Of a DNA stretch of 64,000 bases, positions 1 through 7,950 are shown piece after piece. The translations under genes were made by a program, and so were the position numbers. This DNA comes from Azospirillum brasilense (GTDB lineage Bacteria > Pseudomonadota > Alphaproteobacteria > Azospirillales > Azospirillaceae). Each line of letters opens with the position of its first letter. The stretch's first letter is position 1. A model generated the notes under the pieces. It ran no database searches. It saw nothing but the letters and a program-made list of their open reading frames with translations, and had not been told where the DNA came from. Where the stretch lies: positions 186,001-250,000 of the forward strand of contig NZ_VITH01000003.1 of the NCBI RefSeq assembly GCF_007827815.1, in the 5' to 3' direction.

Positions 1-2
1 AT

Positions 3-1319
3 CTCGCCAGCCGGACTCCGGAGTGGGCCGAGGCCATCACCGGCCTGCCGGCGGCGGAAATCGAAGCCTTCGCCCGGCTGGTCGGGCACACGCCGCGCAG
101 CTATTTCCGGCTGGGCTACGGCTTCACCCGCTCGCGCAACGGGGCGGTGAACATGCACGCCGCCTCCTGCATCCCGGTGGTCAGCGGCGCCTGGCAGGTC
201 GAGGGCGGCGGGGCTTTCCACTCCAACAGCGGCATCTACGGCTGGAACAAGACGCTGATCGAGGGGCTGGACCTGCGTGACCCGACCGTGCGCATGCTCG
301 ACCAGTCGCGCATCGGCCCGATCCTGGAGGGCGACCCGGAGGCGCTGGCCGGCGGCCCGCCGGTGACGGCGCTGCTGATCCAGAACACCAACCCGGTGAC
401 CATCGCCCCCGATCAGGCGCGCGTGCGCCGCGGCTTCGCCCGCGACGACCTGTTCGTCTGCGTGCACGAGCAGTTCATGACCGAGACGGCGCGCATGGCC
501 GACATCGTGCTGCCCGCCACCATGTTCCTGGAGCACGACGACCTCTATCAGGCGGGCGGCAACCAGCACATCCTGCTCGGACCCAAGCTGGTCGATCCGC
601 CCGGCGACTGCCGGCCCAACCACGCCGTCATCACGGAGCTGGCGCGGCGGCTGGGCAGCGACTCCCACCCCGGCTTCGCCATGACCGAGCGGGAATTGAT
701 CGACGCCACGCTGCGCGCGTCCGGCCACGGCACGCTGGAGGCGCTGGAATCCCAGCGCTTCCTCGACGTGCAGCCGGCTTTCGAGGACGCGCATTTCGTG
801 AAGGGCTTCCGCTGGCCCGACGGCAAGTTCCGCCTGAAGCCGGATTGGCCCAAGGTGCCCTACGCCGCGCCGTCCACCTTCGGCCCGGTCGATGCCATGC
901 CGACCTTCCCCGACCATTGGGCGGTGACGGAGGAGGCCGACGACGAGCACCCCTTCCGGCTGGTCACCGCGCCGGCACGCAACTTCCTGAACAGCAGCTT
1001 CACCGAGACCCCGACCTCCGCCGGACGGGAGCGCCGGCCGAGCCTGATGCTGCATCCCGAGGACGCGGCGGCGCTGGGCATCGCGGAAGGTGACCGGGTG
1101 GAGGCCGCCAACGGACGCGGCGCGGTCCTGCTGCACGCGCGGCTGTTCGACGGGGTGCGACGCGGCGTGGTCATCGCCGAATCCATCTGGCCCAACGGCG
1201 CACATGAAGGCGGACGCGGGATCAACAGCCTGACCAGCGCCGACCCGGTGGCCCCGTTCGGCGGCGCCGCCTTCCACGACAGCCATGTGCGCGTGCGGAA
1301 GGCGGCGTCTTCCGATTAA
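3..1319 (+). CDS. Molybdopterin-dependent oxidoreductase, C-terminal part (5' end outside window)
   Basis: The reading frame is open from base 3, so the gene starts upstream; about 438 C-terminal residues are visible. They match the second half of a Mo-bisPGD (DMSO-reductase superfamily) catalytic subunit. The stretch around MTETARMADIVLPATMFLEHDD is the typical end of the molybdopterin oxidoreductase domain. It is followed by a dinucleotide-binding beta-barrel domain (LMLHPEDAAALGIAEGDRVE, then a Pro/Gly-rich tail with IWPNGAHEGG). Such enzymes use Fe-S and Mo cofactors for two-electron redox of small substrates; the substrate cannot be told because the N-terminal Fe-S motif is missing here. 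Its stop codon overlaps that of the convergent Anbu gene by two bases. Confidence 0.85.
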   Translation, partial: LASRTPEWAEAITGLPAAEIEAFARLVGHTPRSYFRLGYGFTRSRNGAVNMHAASCIPVVSGAWQVEGGGAFHSNSGIYGWNKTLIEGLDLRDPTVRMLDQSRIGPILEGDPEALAGGPPVTALLIQNTNPVTIAPDQARVRRGFARDDLFVCVHEQFMTETARMADIVLPATMFLEHDDLYQAGGNQHILLGPKLVDPPGDCRPNHAVITELARRLGSDSHPGFAMTERELIDATLRASGHGTLEALESQRFLDVQPAFEDAHFVKGFRWPDGKFRLKPDWPKVPYAAPSTFGPVDAMPTFPDHWAVTEEADDEHPFRLVTAPARNFLNSSFTETPTSAGRERRPSLMLHPEDAAALGIAEGDRVEAANGRGAVLLHARLFDGVRRGVVIAESIWPNGAHEGGRGINSLTSADPVAPFGGAAFHDSHVRVRKAASSD

Positions 1320-2050
1320 TCAGCCCATTTGGGCGGCGGCAGGGAGCGGAAGGCCTCGCGGAGCGCCTGGGACCAGCCGTCGCTGATCTCCTTGAAACAG
1401 GGGTCGTCCTCGCCGATCCGCCGCCGCGTCTCCAGCTTCAGAGAGTCGCGGCGGTAGGCGATCAGGTCGAGCGGCAGACCGACCGTCAGGTTGGAGCGCA
1501 GCGTGCTGTCCATGGAGATCAGCACCAGCTTCATCCCCTCTTCCAGCGGCGTGTTGTGGTTCAACGCGCGGTCGAGGATCGGCTTGCCGTATTTGTGCTC
1601 GCCGATCTGGAAGAAGGCGTTGTCGGCGGTCGCCTCGATGAAGTTTCCGGCGGCGTAGACGTGGAACAGCCGCACACGGTCGCCGCGGATCTGGCCGCCC
1701 AGGATGATGGACAGGTCGAAATCCACCCGCTGCTCCTTCAGCGCGTGACCGTCCCGCTTCCACACCTGACGGACGGCGGCGCCGACGAGCTGGGCGGCCT
1801 GGAACATGCCGCTTACGCTGGAGATGGTCCGGATCTCGCCGTCCAGCTCCACCCCCTCCTGGATCAGCGCGATCACCGACTGGGTCAGCGACAGGTTGCC
1901 GGCGGTCATCAGGGCGATCATGCGGTCGCCCGGCTCTTCGAAGACGTGCATCTTGCTGAAGATGGAGATGTGATCCACCCCCGCGTTGGTGCGCGTGTCC
2001 GACAGCATCACCAAGCCGTCCTTCAGATACAGGGCGACGCAGTAGGTCAT
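1316..2050 (-). CDS. Anbu-type proteasome-related peptidase
   Basis: A 244-residue protein of the Ntn-hydrolase/proteasome beta fold, closest to the Anbu family (ancestral beta subunit). The start is chosen at MTYCVALYL, preceded by a GGGAGGAGAGAGG ribosome site; this exposes Thr as residue 2, the expected nucleophile after Met removal. Counting from that Thr, Asp17 (MLSDTRTNAG) and a Lys near 32 (FSKMHVFE) match the proteasome catalytic set. The length equals that of known Anbu proteins (about 240-250). Family knowledge: Anbu forms lock-washer or ring assemblies and is often encoded beside an ATP-grasp protein, an alpha-E protein and a transglutaminase; none of these is adjacent on the visible side. 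The substrate is unknown. Confidence 0.85.
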   Translation of the reverse strand: MTYCVALYLKDGLVMLSDTRTNAGVDHISIFSKMHVFEEPGDRMIALMTAGNLSLTQSVIALIQEGVELDGEIRTISSVSGMFQAAQLVGAAVRQVWKRDGHALKEQRVDFDLSIILGGQIRGDRVRLFHVYAAGNFIEATADNAFFQIGEHKYGKPILDRALNHNTPLEEGMKLVLISMDSTLRSNLTVGLPLDLIAYRRDSLKLETRRRIGEDDPCFKEISDGWSQALREAFRSLPPPKWAD

Positions 2051-2200
2051 GGTCCGTCCTCTCTCCTCCCAGCGGAAGCCGGACCGCCACGCAAAAAGGG
2101 GCGGCCGGCTGGCCGCCCCAGTGTATGCCGAAAAAACCAGCACGCCGCAAACCCATCGCGGGACGCGGGACATCATGTCCCGTGCCCCTGCGGCTTGCGG

Positions 2201-2368
2201 TCAGCGCTGCTGCCCGCCCTTCTCGTCCCGATCGCGGTCCATGTCCTGCTGTTGCCGGTTTGCCTGGTCCTGCCCCTGCTGCCGGTTCTTCGGGTTGTCC
2301 TGGGTCTGCTGCCCCTGCTTCCGCTCGTCCTGGCTGCCCATTTGATTCGGGTTCCGCTCGTCGGCCAT
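2201..2368 (-). CDS. Small hydrophilic Gln/Asp/Arg-rich protein, unknown function
   Basis: A 55-residue ORF starting at MADERNPNQMGSQDE with a strong GGAGGAAG ribosome site seven bases upstream, which is the main reason to accept it. Nearly all residues are polar (Q, D, R, K, N) with no hydrophobic core, so the product is probably intrinsically disordered. It lies in the same direction as the Anbu gene, 150 bases upstream. I do not recognise a family. Confidence 0.55.
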   Translation of the reverse strand: MADERNPNQMGSQDERKQGQQTQDNPKNRQQGQDQANRQQQDMDRDRDEKGGQQR

Positions 2369-2950
2369 GGTGCTTCCTCCGCATTGCCGGTTCCGATGCC
2401 CGGCGGGCATGACGTGAACCGAGACGGCGATGGTACGCGCCACAATCGGCCCGCTCCTACATTGGCAGTCGATCATGTCCCGATTCGCGCGGGGTTTGCC
2501 GGTGCCCGCGCAAGGTCATAGGCAGAAAAACATACTCCTCCGGCCACCGTGCCCATTGACATCATGCGGGTACGTATGGTCTATCTTTCGTAGCGCTGCG
2601 AACAGCGTCAGGCCGGAGTCTAGGGAGGACTCGGTAGTCCGTGAAAGCGAGGGCGCGCCGCATAAAAACAAAGGCGCGCACACAAGGCGACACGCTGCAT
2701 GCCTCAAGCCCCAGCACCCCCGCAGGGCTTTGACGGCGGCAGCGTGTTTCACTTTCAGGACCTTGCCTCACCACCAGACATTGCGATCCGTTGCCGCGCC
2801 GCACACAGCACCCATGGCGTGTTCCGGGCAAAGAAAAAGGCCGCCAGGATTGCTCCGGCGGCCTGAGTCTAGGGAGGAAACGCCCGAAAAGGCGTCAGTG
2901 AAACTAATATATTCCGCAGCGCAGCATAATTCAAGCCTTAATCGAACGAA
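2369..2950. other. 582-bp intergenic region
   Basis: No convincing gene on either strand. It carries the rho-independent terminator of the gntR gene (2831-2864), a 14-bp direct repeat GAGTCTAGGGAGGA at 2616-2629 and 2865-2878, and, beside the first copy, a short dyad GGACT/AGTCC. The upstream part must hold the promoter of the small Q-rich gene, but I cannot point to -35/-10 boxes. Confidence 0.5.
2831..2864 (-). terminator. Rho-independent terminator of gntR
   Basis: On the minus strand an 8-bp perfect stem (AGGCCGCC / GGCGGCCT, 2838-2864) with an 11-nt loop is followed by TTTTTCTTT. It lies 87 bases past the gntR stop, in the right orientation. Confidence 0.8.
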
Positions 2951-3685
2951 TCAATCCACGTCCATCGGCGCGGCGCTGGCGACGGCCCCGCCCTCCTGAA
3001 CCGCCGGCTGGCGCAGCGCCTGGATGACCGCCACCGCGGTGCGGCGGCTGTGGTCGGCCAGCAGGGCGCCGGCCTCCTCGGCGTCGCGGCGGCGGAACGC
3101 CGCCATGAAGCCTTCATGCTCGTCCACCGACTCCTGCCAGCGGCCGGTGTCGTAGTTGGCGAGCGAGCGGGCGCGCAGGATCTTGGCGGCAAAGCCGGCG
3201 TAGGTCGCTTCCAGCGCCGGGTTGCGGGCCATGGCGACGATCTGGGCGTGGATCTGCCGGTTGGTCAGGAAGTAGGCGGCGCGCTCCCCCGCCTCGTGCT
3301 GGGTGACCAGCTGGTCGTGCATGCGGTCGAGCTTCGTGAACTCCGCGTCGGAGCCGTTGCGGCAGGCGAGCGTCCCGGCCAGCCGTTCCAGCGCGTCCAT
3401 CACCTCGAAGATCGCGCCGATCTCGCCGGGGTCCACCGGGGCGACGATGGCGCCGCGGTGGGGGCGAAGCTCCACCAGCCCCTCCGATGACAGAACCCGC
3501 AGCGCCTCGCGCAACGGCGTGCGGGAAATCCCGAGTTGCTCGCAAAGCTGGACCTCGGGGACGCGCACGCCGGGCGGCAACTCCCCGTCCAGGATCATCG
3601 CCCGCAGTTCCTCCACCGCGGAATGATGCAGCGTCGCGCGGCGGATCGGCCGGGCCGGCGCCTTCATGGTCTTGATCCTGTCCAT
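2951..3685 (-). CDS. GntR-family (FadR/FCD subgroup) transcriptional regulator
   Basis: A 244-residue regulator with an N-terminal winged helix-turn-helix (about residues 15-80; LCEQLGISRTPLREALRVL is the recognition region, followed by the wing HRGAIVAPV) and an all-helical FCD effector domain (about 90-225). The FCD part carries the conserved Asp/His positions that usually bind a metal in this group (VMDALERLAG, NRQIHAQIV, ADHSRRT). The start is at MDRIKT, after GGGGGTGGTGGG; MKAPAR at 3667 with AGGA is a possible alternative. The gene diverges from the ABC/hydrolase operon at 3910 and faces a 12-bp palindrome beside that operon's promoter, so it most likely represses it until a pathway metabolite binds. 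The effector is unknown. Confidence 0.88.
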   Translation of the reverse strand: MDRIKTMKAPARPIRRATLHHSAVEELRAMILDGELPPGVRVPEVQLCEQLGISRTPLREALRVLSSEGLVELRPHRGAIVAPVDPGEIGAIFEVMDALERLAGTLACRNGSDAEFTKLDRMHDQLVTQHEAGERAAYFLTNRQIHAQIVAMARNPALEATYAGFAAKILRARSLANYDTGRWQESVDEHEGFMAAFRRRDAEEAGALLADHSRRTAVAVIQALRQPAVQEGGAVASAAPMDVD

Positions 3686-3717
3686 CCTGACCCACCACCC
3701 CCGAAAGTGCTGCATAC

Positions 3718-3753
3718 TTGGGCATGCATACCGAAAAGATGCGCCATGCCCAA
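3718..3753. promoter_or_regulatory. Inverted repeat upstream of gntR
   Basis: Nine-base perfect arms TTGGGCATG (3718-3726) and CATGCCCAA (3745-3753) are separated by 18 bases, with two direct TGCATAC copies (3711, 3725) across the left arm. It lies 33 bases before the gntR start, so it may be an autoregulatory operator or a leader hairpin. Confidence 0.4.
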
Positions 3754-3840
3754 AAATCAGGCAAGCCCGCTCCCTCGCGGCCAGCCTCCTTTAATATGCC
3801 CTAAACGGCTGAAAACAGCCAACAAATTGGGAATTATAAT

Positions 3841-3852
3841 ATTGTATACAAT
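3841..3852. promoter_or_regulatory. Probable GntR operator palindrome
   Basis: ATTGTATACAAT is a perfect 12-bp palindrome of the TTGTATACAA type bound by many FCD-group GntR proteins. It lies between the divergent gntR and ABC-operon genes, one base from the -24 element of the sigma-54 promoter, so bound repressor would block polymerase access. Assignment to the adjacent gntR is inferred from position and motif type. Confidence 0.7.
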
Positions 3853-3853
3853 T

Positions 3854-3868
3854 TGGCACGGGCCTTGC
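3854..3868 (+). promoter_or_regulatory. Sigma-54 (-24/-12) promoter of the first ABC/hydrolase operon
   Basis: TGGCAC-N5-TTGC (TGGCAC 3854-3859, TTGC 3865-3868) matches the RpoN consensus exactly, with correct spacing. It lies 41 bases before the ATG of the binding-protein gene. RpoN promoters need an enhancer-binding activator such as NtrC, which suggests induction under nitrogen limitation. Confidence 0.8.
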
Positions 3869-3909
3869 GAAAGGAGGAGGGACGCAACCGCATCGGGAGC
3901 ACTCCTTTC

Positions 3910-4935
3910 ATGACGTTCCGGTCCCTCACCCTGACGACCGTCACCGCCGCTTTTCTCGCTCTCTCGGCCGCCGCCATGACGACCGCGGGCGCCCAGGCCG
4001 CCGACGCGGAGAAGCTGAAGCTCGGCTTCGCCAAATGTGCCCATTGCCTGCCGATGGCGCTGACCCCGGAACTCGCCAAGGGCGTGGAGATCGAGGCGAT
4101 CAACTTCAATTCCGGCAACGACGTGCTGACCGCGCTGGTGTCGAAGAGCATCGACATGGCCCAGGTCACCTACCTGCACTACATCACGGCGCTCGATAAG
4201 GGCTTCGACGTGGTGGCCGTGTCCGGCCAGGTGAACGGTGGGTCGGAGATCGTCGTCGGCAAGGGCATCACCCTGAAGGCCGATGATTGGGACGGGCTGA
4301 AGACGCTGATCGCCGAGCGCAAGGAGAAGGGCGAGCCGCTGCGCGTCGCGGCGTCGCGCGGCAATGCGCAGGACATCCACATGCGCGGCGCCCTCCAGAA
4401 GCACGGCATCAACGTCAACAAGGACGTGCAGTTCATCAACATCCCGAACCCGTCCGACCATGCCGCCGCCCTGCAGCGCGGCGAGGTGGACGTGATCTGC
4501 ACGGTGGAGCCCTTCGCCTCGCAGATCCGCCAGACCGGCGTCGGCACGCATTTCGCCCTGCCCTATGACCAAGCCGCCGGCAACCTGACCAACCTGATCG
4601 TCACCCGCTCCGACGTCATCAAGGACCACCCGAAGGCGGTCGAGGCCACCGTCGGCTCGGTCGTCGCCCTGGTCGACAAACTGAAGTCCGACCAGACTGT
4701 GTGGGTGGACGTCATCAACAAATACACCGGCATGGACAAGGCCGTTGCCATCGAGGCGCTGAAGAACGCCTCCCCGGATTACGCCATCCACAAGGACAGC
4801 ACGCTGGCCATCGCCACGATGATGCGCGAGCTGAAGTACATCTCCAACGACGTCACCGCCGCCGCGGAGAAGAACCTGGATTACACGTTCCTCGAAGCCG
4901 TCACCAGGAAGCCGAAGAGCGAGCTGGGCTTTTAA
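3910..4935 (+). CDS. ABC transporter periplasmic substrate-binding protein (SsuA/ThiY/NMT1-like)
   Basis: A 341-residue exported solute receptor. The ATG at 3910 gives a clean Sec signal peptide (hydrophobic core AAFLALSAAA, cleavage near AQA-A at residue 30). The mature part has the two-lobed fold of the nitrate/sulfonate/taurine/thiamine-precursor group: LKLGFAKCAHCLPMALT first strand, MAQVTYLHYITAL, then VDVICTVEPFASQIR in the hinge region. Cys43 and Cys46 form a CxxC close to the expected ligand pocket, unusual for this class. It is first in the operon and followed by permease, ATPase and four catabolic enzymes, so its ligand is probably the organic-N substrate of those enzymes. An in-frame TTG further upstream (3853) overlaps the promoter and is rejected. 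Confidence 0.88.
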   Translation: MTFRSLTLTTVTAAFLALSAAAMTTAGAQAADAEKLKLGFAKCAHCLPMALTPELAKGVEIEAINFNSGNDVLTALVSKSIDMAQVTYLHYITALDKGFDVVAVSGQVNGGSEIVVGKGITLKADDWDGLKTLIAERKEKGEPLRVAASRGNAQDIHMRGALQKHGINVNKDVQFINIPNPSDHAAALQRGEVDVICTVEPFASQIRQTGVGTHFALPYDQAAGNLTNLIVTRSDVIKDHPKAVEATVGSVVALVDKLKSDQTVWVDVINKYTGMDKAVAIEALKNASPDYAIHKDSTLAIATMMRELKYISNDVTAAAEKNLDYTFLEAVTRKPKSELGF

Positions 4936-4962
4936 AAGTACTTTGCTCCACGAAGCCCAATC

Positions 4963-4985
4963 CCCTCTCCCCTCTGGGGAGAGGG
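4963..4985. repeat. REP-like palindrome (CCCTCTCCCC family), copy 1
   Basis: A 10-bp perfect stem CCCTCTCCCC / GGGGAGAGGG with loop TCT, between the binding-protein stop and the permease start. The same stem recurs at 19773 and 19867. It may lower expression of downstream genes relative to the binding protein, as REP hairpins do elsewhere. Confidence 0.7.
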
Positions 4986-5018
4986 TTATAAATATGACGG
5001 GATAGGGAAAACCGGGCC

Positions 5019-5825
5019 ATGACGGCATTGTCGAAATCCTGGGAGCGCGCCGTCGTTCCCCTCTTCATCCTGGCCACCTGGGAGGTGTTCTCCCGGTCCG
5101 GCTTCCTGCCGGCGGCCCTGCTGCCGGCCCCGTCGGTGGTGCTGCACACCTGGGGCGACTGGATCTTCGGCTTCGACGAGACCTCGCAGGGCAACACCGG
5201 CCGCTGGCTGGCCGACGCCCTGTCCAGCGCCACCCGCGTCGCCGCCGGCTACGGCATCGCGGTGGTCAGCGGCGTGGCTCTGGGCATCGCCATCGGCTGG
5301 TGGCGCTGGGTCGAGCGGACGGTGGAGCCGACGCTCCAGATGCTCCGCCCGGTGCCGCCGGTGTCGTGGATCCCGCTGGCGATCATCTGGTTCGGCATCG
5401 CCAACAAGCCGGCCATCTTCCTGGTCTTCCTCGGCGCCTTCTTCCCGATCCTGATGAACACCATCCACGGGGTGAAGACCGCCGACCGCAACCTGATCCG
5501 CGCCGCCTCGATGATGGGCGCCACGGAGCAGCAGCTTCTGCGCCACGTCGTGTTCCCGGCGGCCCTGCCCAGCATCTTCGCCGGCCTGCGCATCGGCATC
5601 GGCGCCGCCTGGATGCTGACCGTGACGGCGGAGATGGTCGCGGTGAAGAGCGGCCTCGGCTACGTGCTGTGGGACAGCTACTACTTCCTGCGCTACGACC
5701 TCGTGCTCGCCGCCATGGCCAGCATCGGCCTGCTCGGCTACGCGACCGACGCGCTCATCAAGGTCCTGATGTCCGCCGCGCTGCACTGGCAGCACGGCTC
5801 CACGCTCCAGAGCCGGGAGGGCTGA
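5019..5825 (+). CDS. ABC transporter permease (SsuC/TauC-like)
   Basis: A 268-residue inner-membrane protein with about six predicted helices, the usual size for this single-permease homodimer group. The EAA loop that contacts the ATPase is visible (AASMMGATEQQLLRHVVFPA followed by LPSIFAGLRIGIGAAW). The MLRPVPPVSWIPLAIIWFG segment is typical of nitrate/sulfonate/taurine permeases. It is separated from the binding-protein gene by 83 bases holding the REP-like hairpin, and by 3 bases from the ATPase gene. Confidence 0.92.
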   Translation: MTALSKSWERAVVPLFILATWEVFSRSGFLPAALLPAPSVVLHTWGDWIFGFDETSQGNTGRWLADALSSATRVAAGYGIAVVSGVALGIAIGWWRWVERTVEPTLQMLRPVPPVSWIPLAIIWFGIANKPAIFLVFLGAFFPILMNTIHGVKTADRNLIRAASMMGATEQQLLRHVVFPAALPSIFAGLRIGIGAAWMLTVTAEMVAVKSGLGYVLWDSYYFLRYDLVLAAMASIGLLGYATDALIKVLMSAALHWQHGSTLQSREG

Positions 5826-5828
5826 GCG

Positions 5829-6611
5829 ATGGCTTCCATCGAGCTTCGCAACATCACCAAGATCTTCCGCGACGCCAAGCGCAAGCGCGACCTGCTGGCC
5901 ATCGACGACGTCAGCCTGTCGGTGGAGAAGAACGAGTTCCTCTGCCTGCTCGGCTCGTCGGGCTGCGGCAAGTCCACCCTGCTGAACATGATCGCCGGCT
6001 TCGAGAAGCCGACCGAGGGCAGCGTGACGGTCGGCGGCAAGGCGGTGGACGGCCCCGGCGCCGACCGCGGCATGGTCTTCCAGCAGGCCAACCTGATGCC
6101 CTGGCTGCCGGTGTGGGAGAACGTCGCCTTCCACCTGCGTCTGAAGGGCTGGCGCAAGGCCGACCGGCGCGACGCCGCCCAGGACTACATCGACATGGTC
6201 GGCCTGCGCGGCTTCGAGAACCATTTCCCGGCGGAGCTGTCGGGCGGCATGAGCCAGCGCGTCGGCATCGCCCGCGCCCTGCTGCTGAACCCGCAGGTCA
6301 TCCTGATGGACGAGCCCTTCGCGGCGCTCGACGCCCAGACCAAGATGGACATGCAGGAGGAGCTGGTCGCCATCTGGCAGAAGCAGCGCTGCACCGTCGT
6401 CTTCGTCACCCACAGCGTGGACGAGGCGCTGGTGCTGGGCACCCGCGTCGCCGTGATGACCAGCCGTCCGGGCCGCATCCGCGAGCTGATCGCGCTCGAC
6501 CTGCCGCGCCCGCGCGACACCACCGGCCCGCGCTTCAACGACCACAAGCGCCACATCCTCAACCTGATCCGCGAGGAGGGCCTGCAGCAACGGCAGGTCG
6601 CCGTCGCGTGA
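5829..6611 (+). CDS. ABC transporter ATP-binding protein (SsuB/TauB-like)
   Basis: A 260-residue cytoplasmic ATPase. Walker A GSSGCGKST (residues 42-50), Q-loop in VFQQANLMPW, signature LSGGMSQR (about 137), Walker B VILMDEPFAALD (about 156-167) and H-loop VFVTHSVDEAL are all intact. The NLMPWLPVWENV stretch is characteristic of the nitrate/sulfonate/taurine class. The stop codon overlaps the GTG start of the next gene (GTGA), indicating translational coupling of transport and catabolism. Confidence 0.94.
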   Translation: MASIELRNITKIFRDAKRKRDLLAIDDVSLSVEKNEFLCLLGSSGCGKSTLLNMIAGFEKPTEGSVTVGGKAVDGPGADRGMVFQQANLMPWLPVWENVAFHLRLKGWRKADRRDAAQDYIDMVGLRGFENHFPAELSGGMSQRVGIARALLLNPQVILMDEPFAALDAQTKMDMQEELVAIWQKQRCTVVFVTHSVDEALVLGTRVAVMTSRPGRIRELIALDLPRPRDTTGPRFNDHKRHILNLIREEGLQQRQVAVA

Positions 6612-7939
6612 CCGGCCGGCTCGACCTGCTGCTGACCGGCGTCACCGCCCTGACCGGGGAGGCCGTCGGCAGCGTCGTGGACGACGCCGCCATCGGCATC
6701 CGCGACGGGCGCATCGCCCATCTCGCCCCGGCGTCGGAGGGGCTTCCCGCCGCCGCCGAGGTCCGCCACCTGCCGGGGCGAGTGGTCACGCCGGGCTTCG
6801 TCAACGCGCACCTGCACGCCGTCCTGGTGATGGTGCGCGGCGTCGCCGCCGATCTCGGCTTCGCGCCCTCCTACACGCCGGGCGTGCCCAAGGGCACCGA
6901 CGCCACGCCGGAGGAGGCCCGCGCGCTGGCCCGGCTGGGCGCGGTGGAGGCTCTGCTTTCCGGCTCTACGCTGATCTGCGACCATTTCGTCCACGCCGAC
7001 GCAACGCTGGACGCCATCGCCGACCTCGGCCTGCGCGTCCATGCGAGCTGGCGCGTCCACGACGTGGACTTCGCCCGCGTGGCCCAGGGCGAATGGCGCT
7101 TCGACCCGGCCATCGGCAGCGACCTGCTGCTGCGGACGCTGGACCTGCACGACCGCTGGAACGGCGCCAACGGCGGGCGCATCCGCGTGCAGATGGCCGC
7201 CCACGCGCCGGACACCTGCTCCCCCGCCTTCCTGCGCACCCTCGCCGACGAGGCGGCGAGGCGCTCCATGCACGTCAACACCCATCTGGCGCAGAGCCGG
7301 GTGGAGGTGGAGCGGGTGAAGGCCTCCACCGGCCTGACCCCGGCGGAGCTGCTGGACGAGTGCGGGCTGATGAACGACCGGCTGCTCGCCACTCACTGCC
7401 TCTATGTGGAGGTCGCCGACATCGCCCGCCTCGCCCGCGCCGGAGCGCACGCGGTGCATGTGCCGAAATGCAACGCCGCCTCGGGCCGGCTCGCGCCGAC
7501 GCCGAAGCTGAAGGAGGCGGGCGTCAATCTGGCGCTGTGCACCGACACCCAGCACGGCGACATGGTGGAGGCGATGCGCTGGGCGCTCGCCACCGCGCGC
7601 ATCCAGCAGGGCGGGGTCACCGCGGACTGGCAGCCCGCCGACGTCTTCCGCATGGCGACTTTGGGCGGCGCGCGGGCGGTCGGCATGGCCGACGAGATCG
7701 GCACGCTGGCCGTGGGGAAGCTGGCCGACCTCGTCGTCTTCGACGCCCGACGCCCGCATCTGCGCCCGCTGGTGAACCCGCTCGGCACGCTCGTCCACAC
7801 CGCGCAGGGCCGCGACGTGGAGATGGTGCTGGTGGACGGCGAAACGCTGGTCGAGGACGGGTGCCCCGTCCGCGCCGACCTGAACGAGATTTGCACCGAG
7901 GCCGACAAGGCCGCCCGCGCGCTGTGGGCGCGCGCCTGA
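6608..7939 (+). CDS. Amidohydrolase, TRZ/ATZ-MtaD-like
   Basis: A 443-residue metal-dependent hydrolase. The GTG start at 6608 overlaps the ATPase stop; the frame opens much earlier without another usable start. Metal and catalytic residues of the TIM-barrel amidohydrolase superfamily are visible: HxH at H68/H70 (VNAHLHA), HVNTHLAQS, LATHCLYVE and LCTDTQHGDMVE (final Asp). The beta-sandwich composite domain is split N/C-terminally (ADLVVFDARRPHL, then LVDGETLVEDG). Relatives deaminate or dechlorinate N-heterocycles (guanine, ammeline, S-adenosylhomocysteine, pyrimidines). In this operon it probably deaminates or opens the imported N compound. The precise substrate cannot be told from sequence. 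Confidence 0.88.
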   Translation: MTGRLDLLLTGVTALTGEAVGSVVDDAAIGIRDGRIAHLAPASEGLPAAAEVRHLPGRVVTPGFVNAHLHAVLVMVRGVAADLGFAPSYTPGVPKGTDATPEEARALARLGAVEALLSGSTLICDHFVHADATLDAIADLGLRVHASWRVHDVDFARVAQGEWRFDPAIGSDLLLRTLDLHDRWNGANGGRIRVQMAAHAPDTCSPAFLRTLADEAARRSMHVNTHLAQSRVEVERVKASTGLTPAELLDECGLMNDRLLATHCLYVEVADIARLARAGAHAVHVPKCNAASGRLAPTPKLKEAGVNLALCTDTQHGDMVEAMRWALATARIQQGGVTADWQPADVFRMATLGGARAVGMADEIGTLAVGKLADLVVFDARRPHLRPLVNPLGTLVHTAQGRDVEMVLVDGETLVEDGCPVRADLNEICTEADKAARALWARA

Positions 7940-7950
7940 CCGAAAGAACC

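Noticed and set aside
5300..6607. The in-frame extension of the amidohydrolase ORF back through the permease and ATPase genes
   Set aside because: It overlaps two well-supported genes in another frame; the GTG overlapping the ATPase stop is the natural start.
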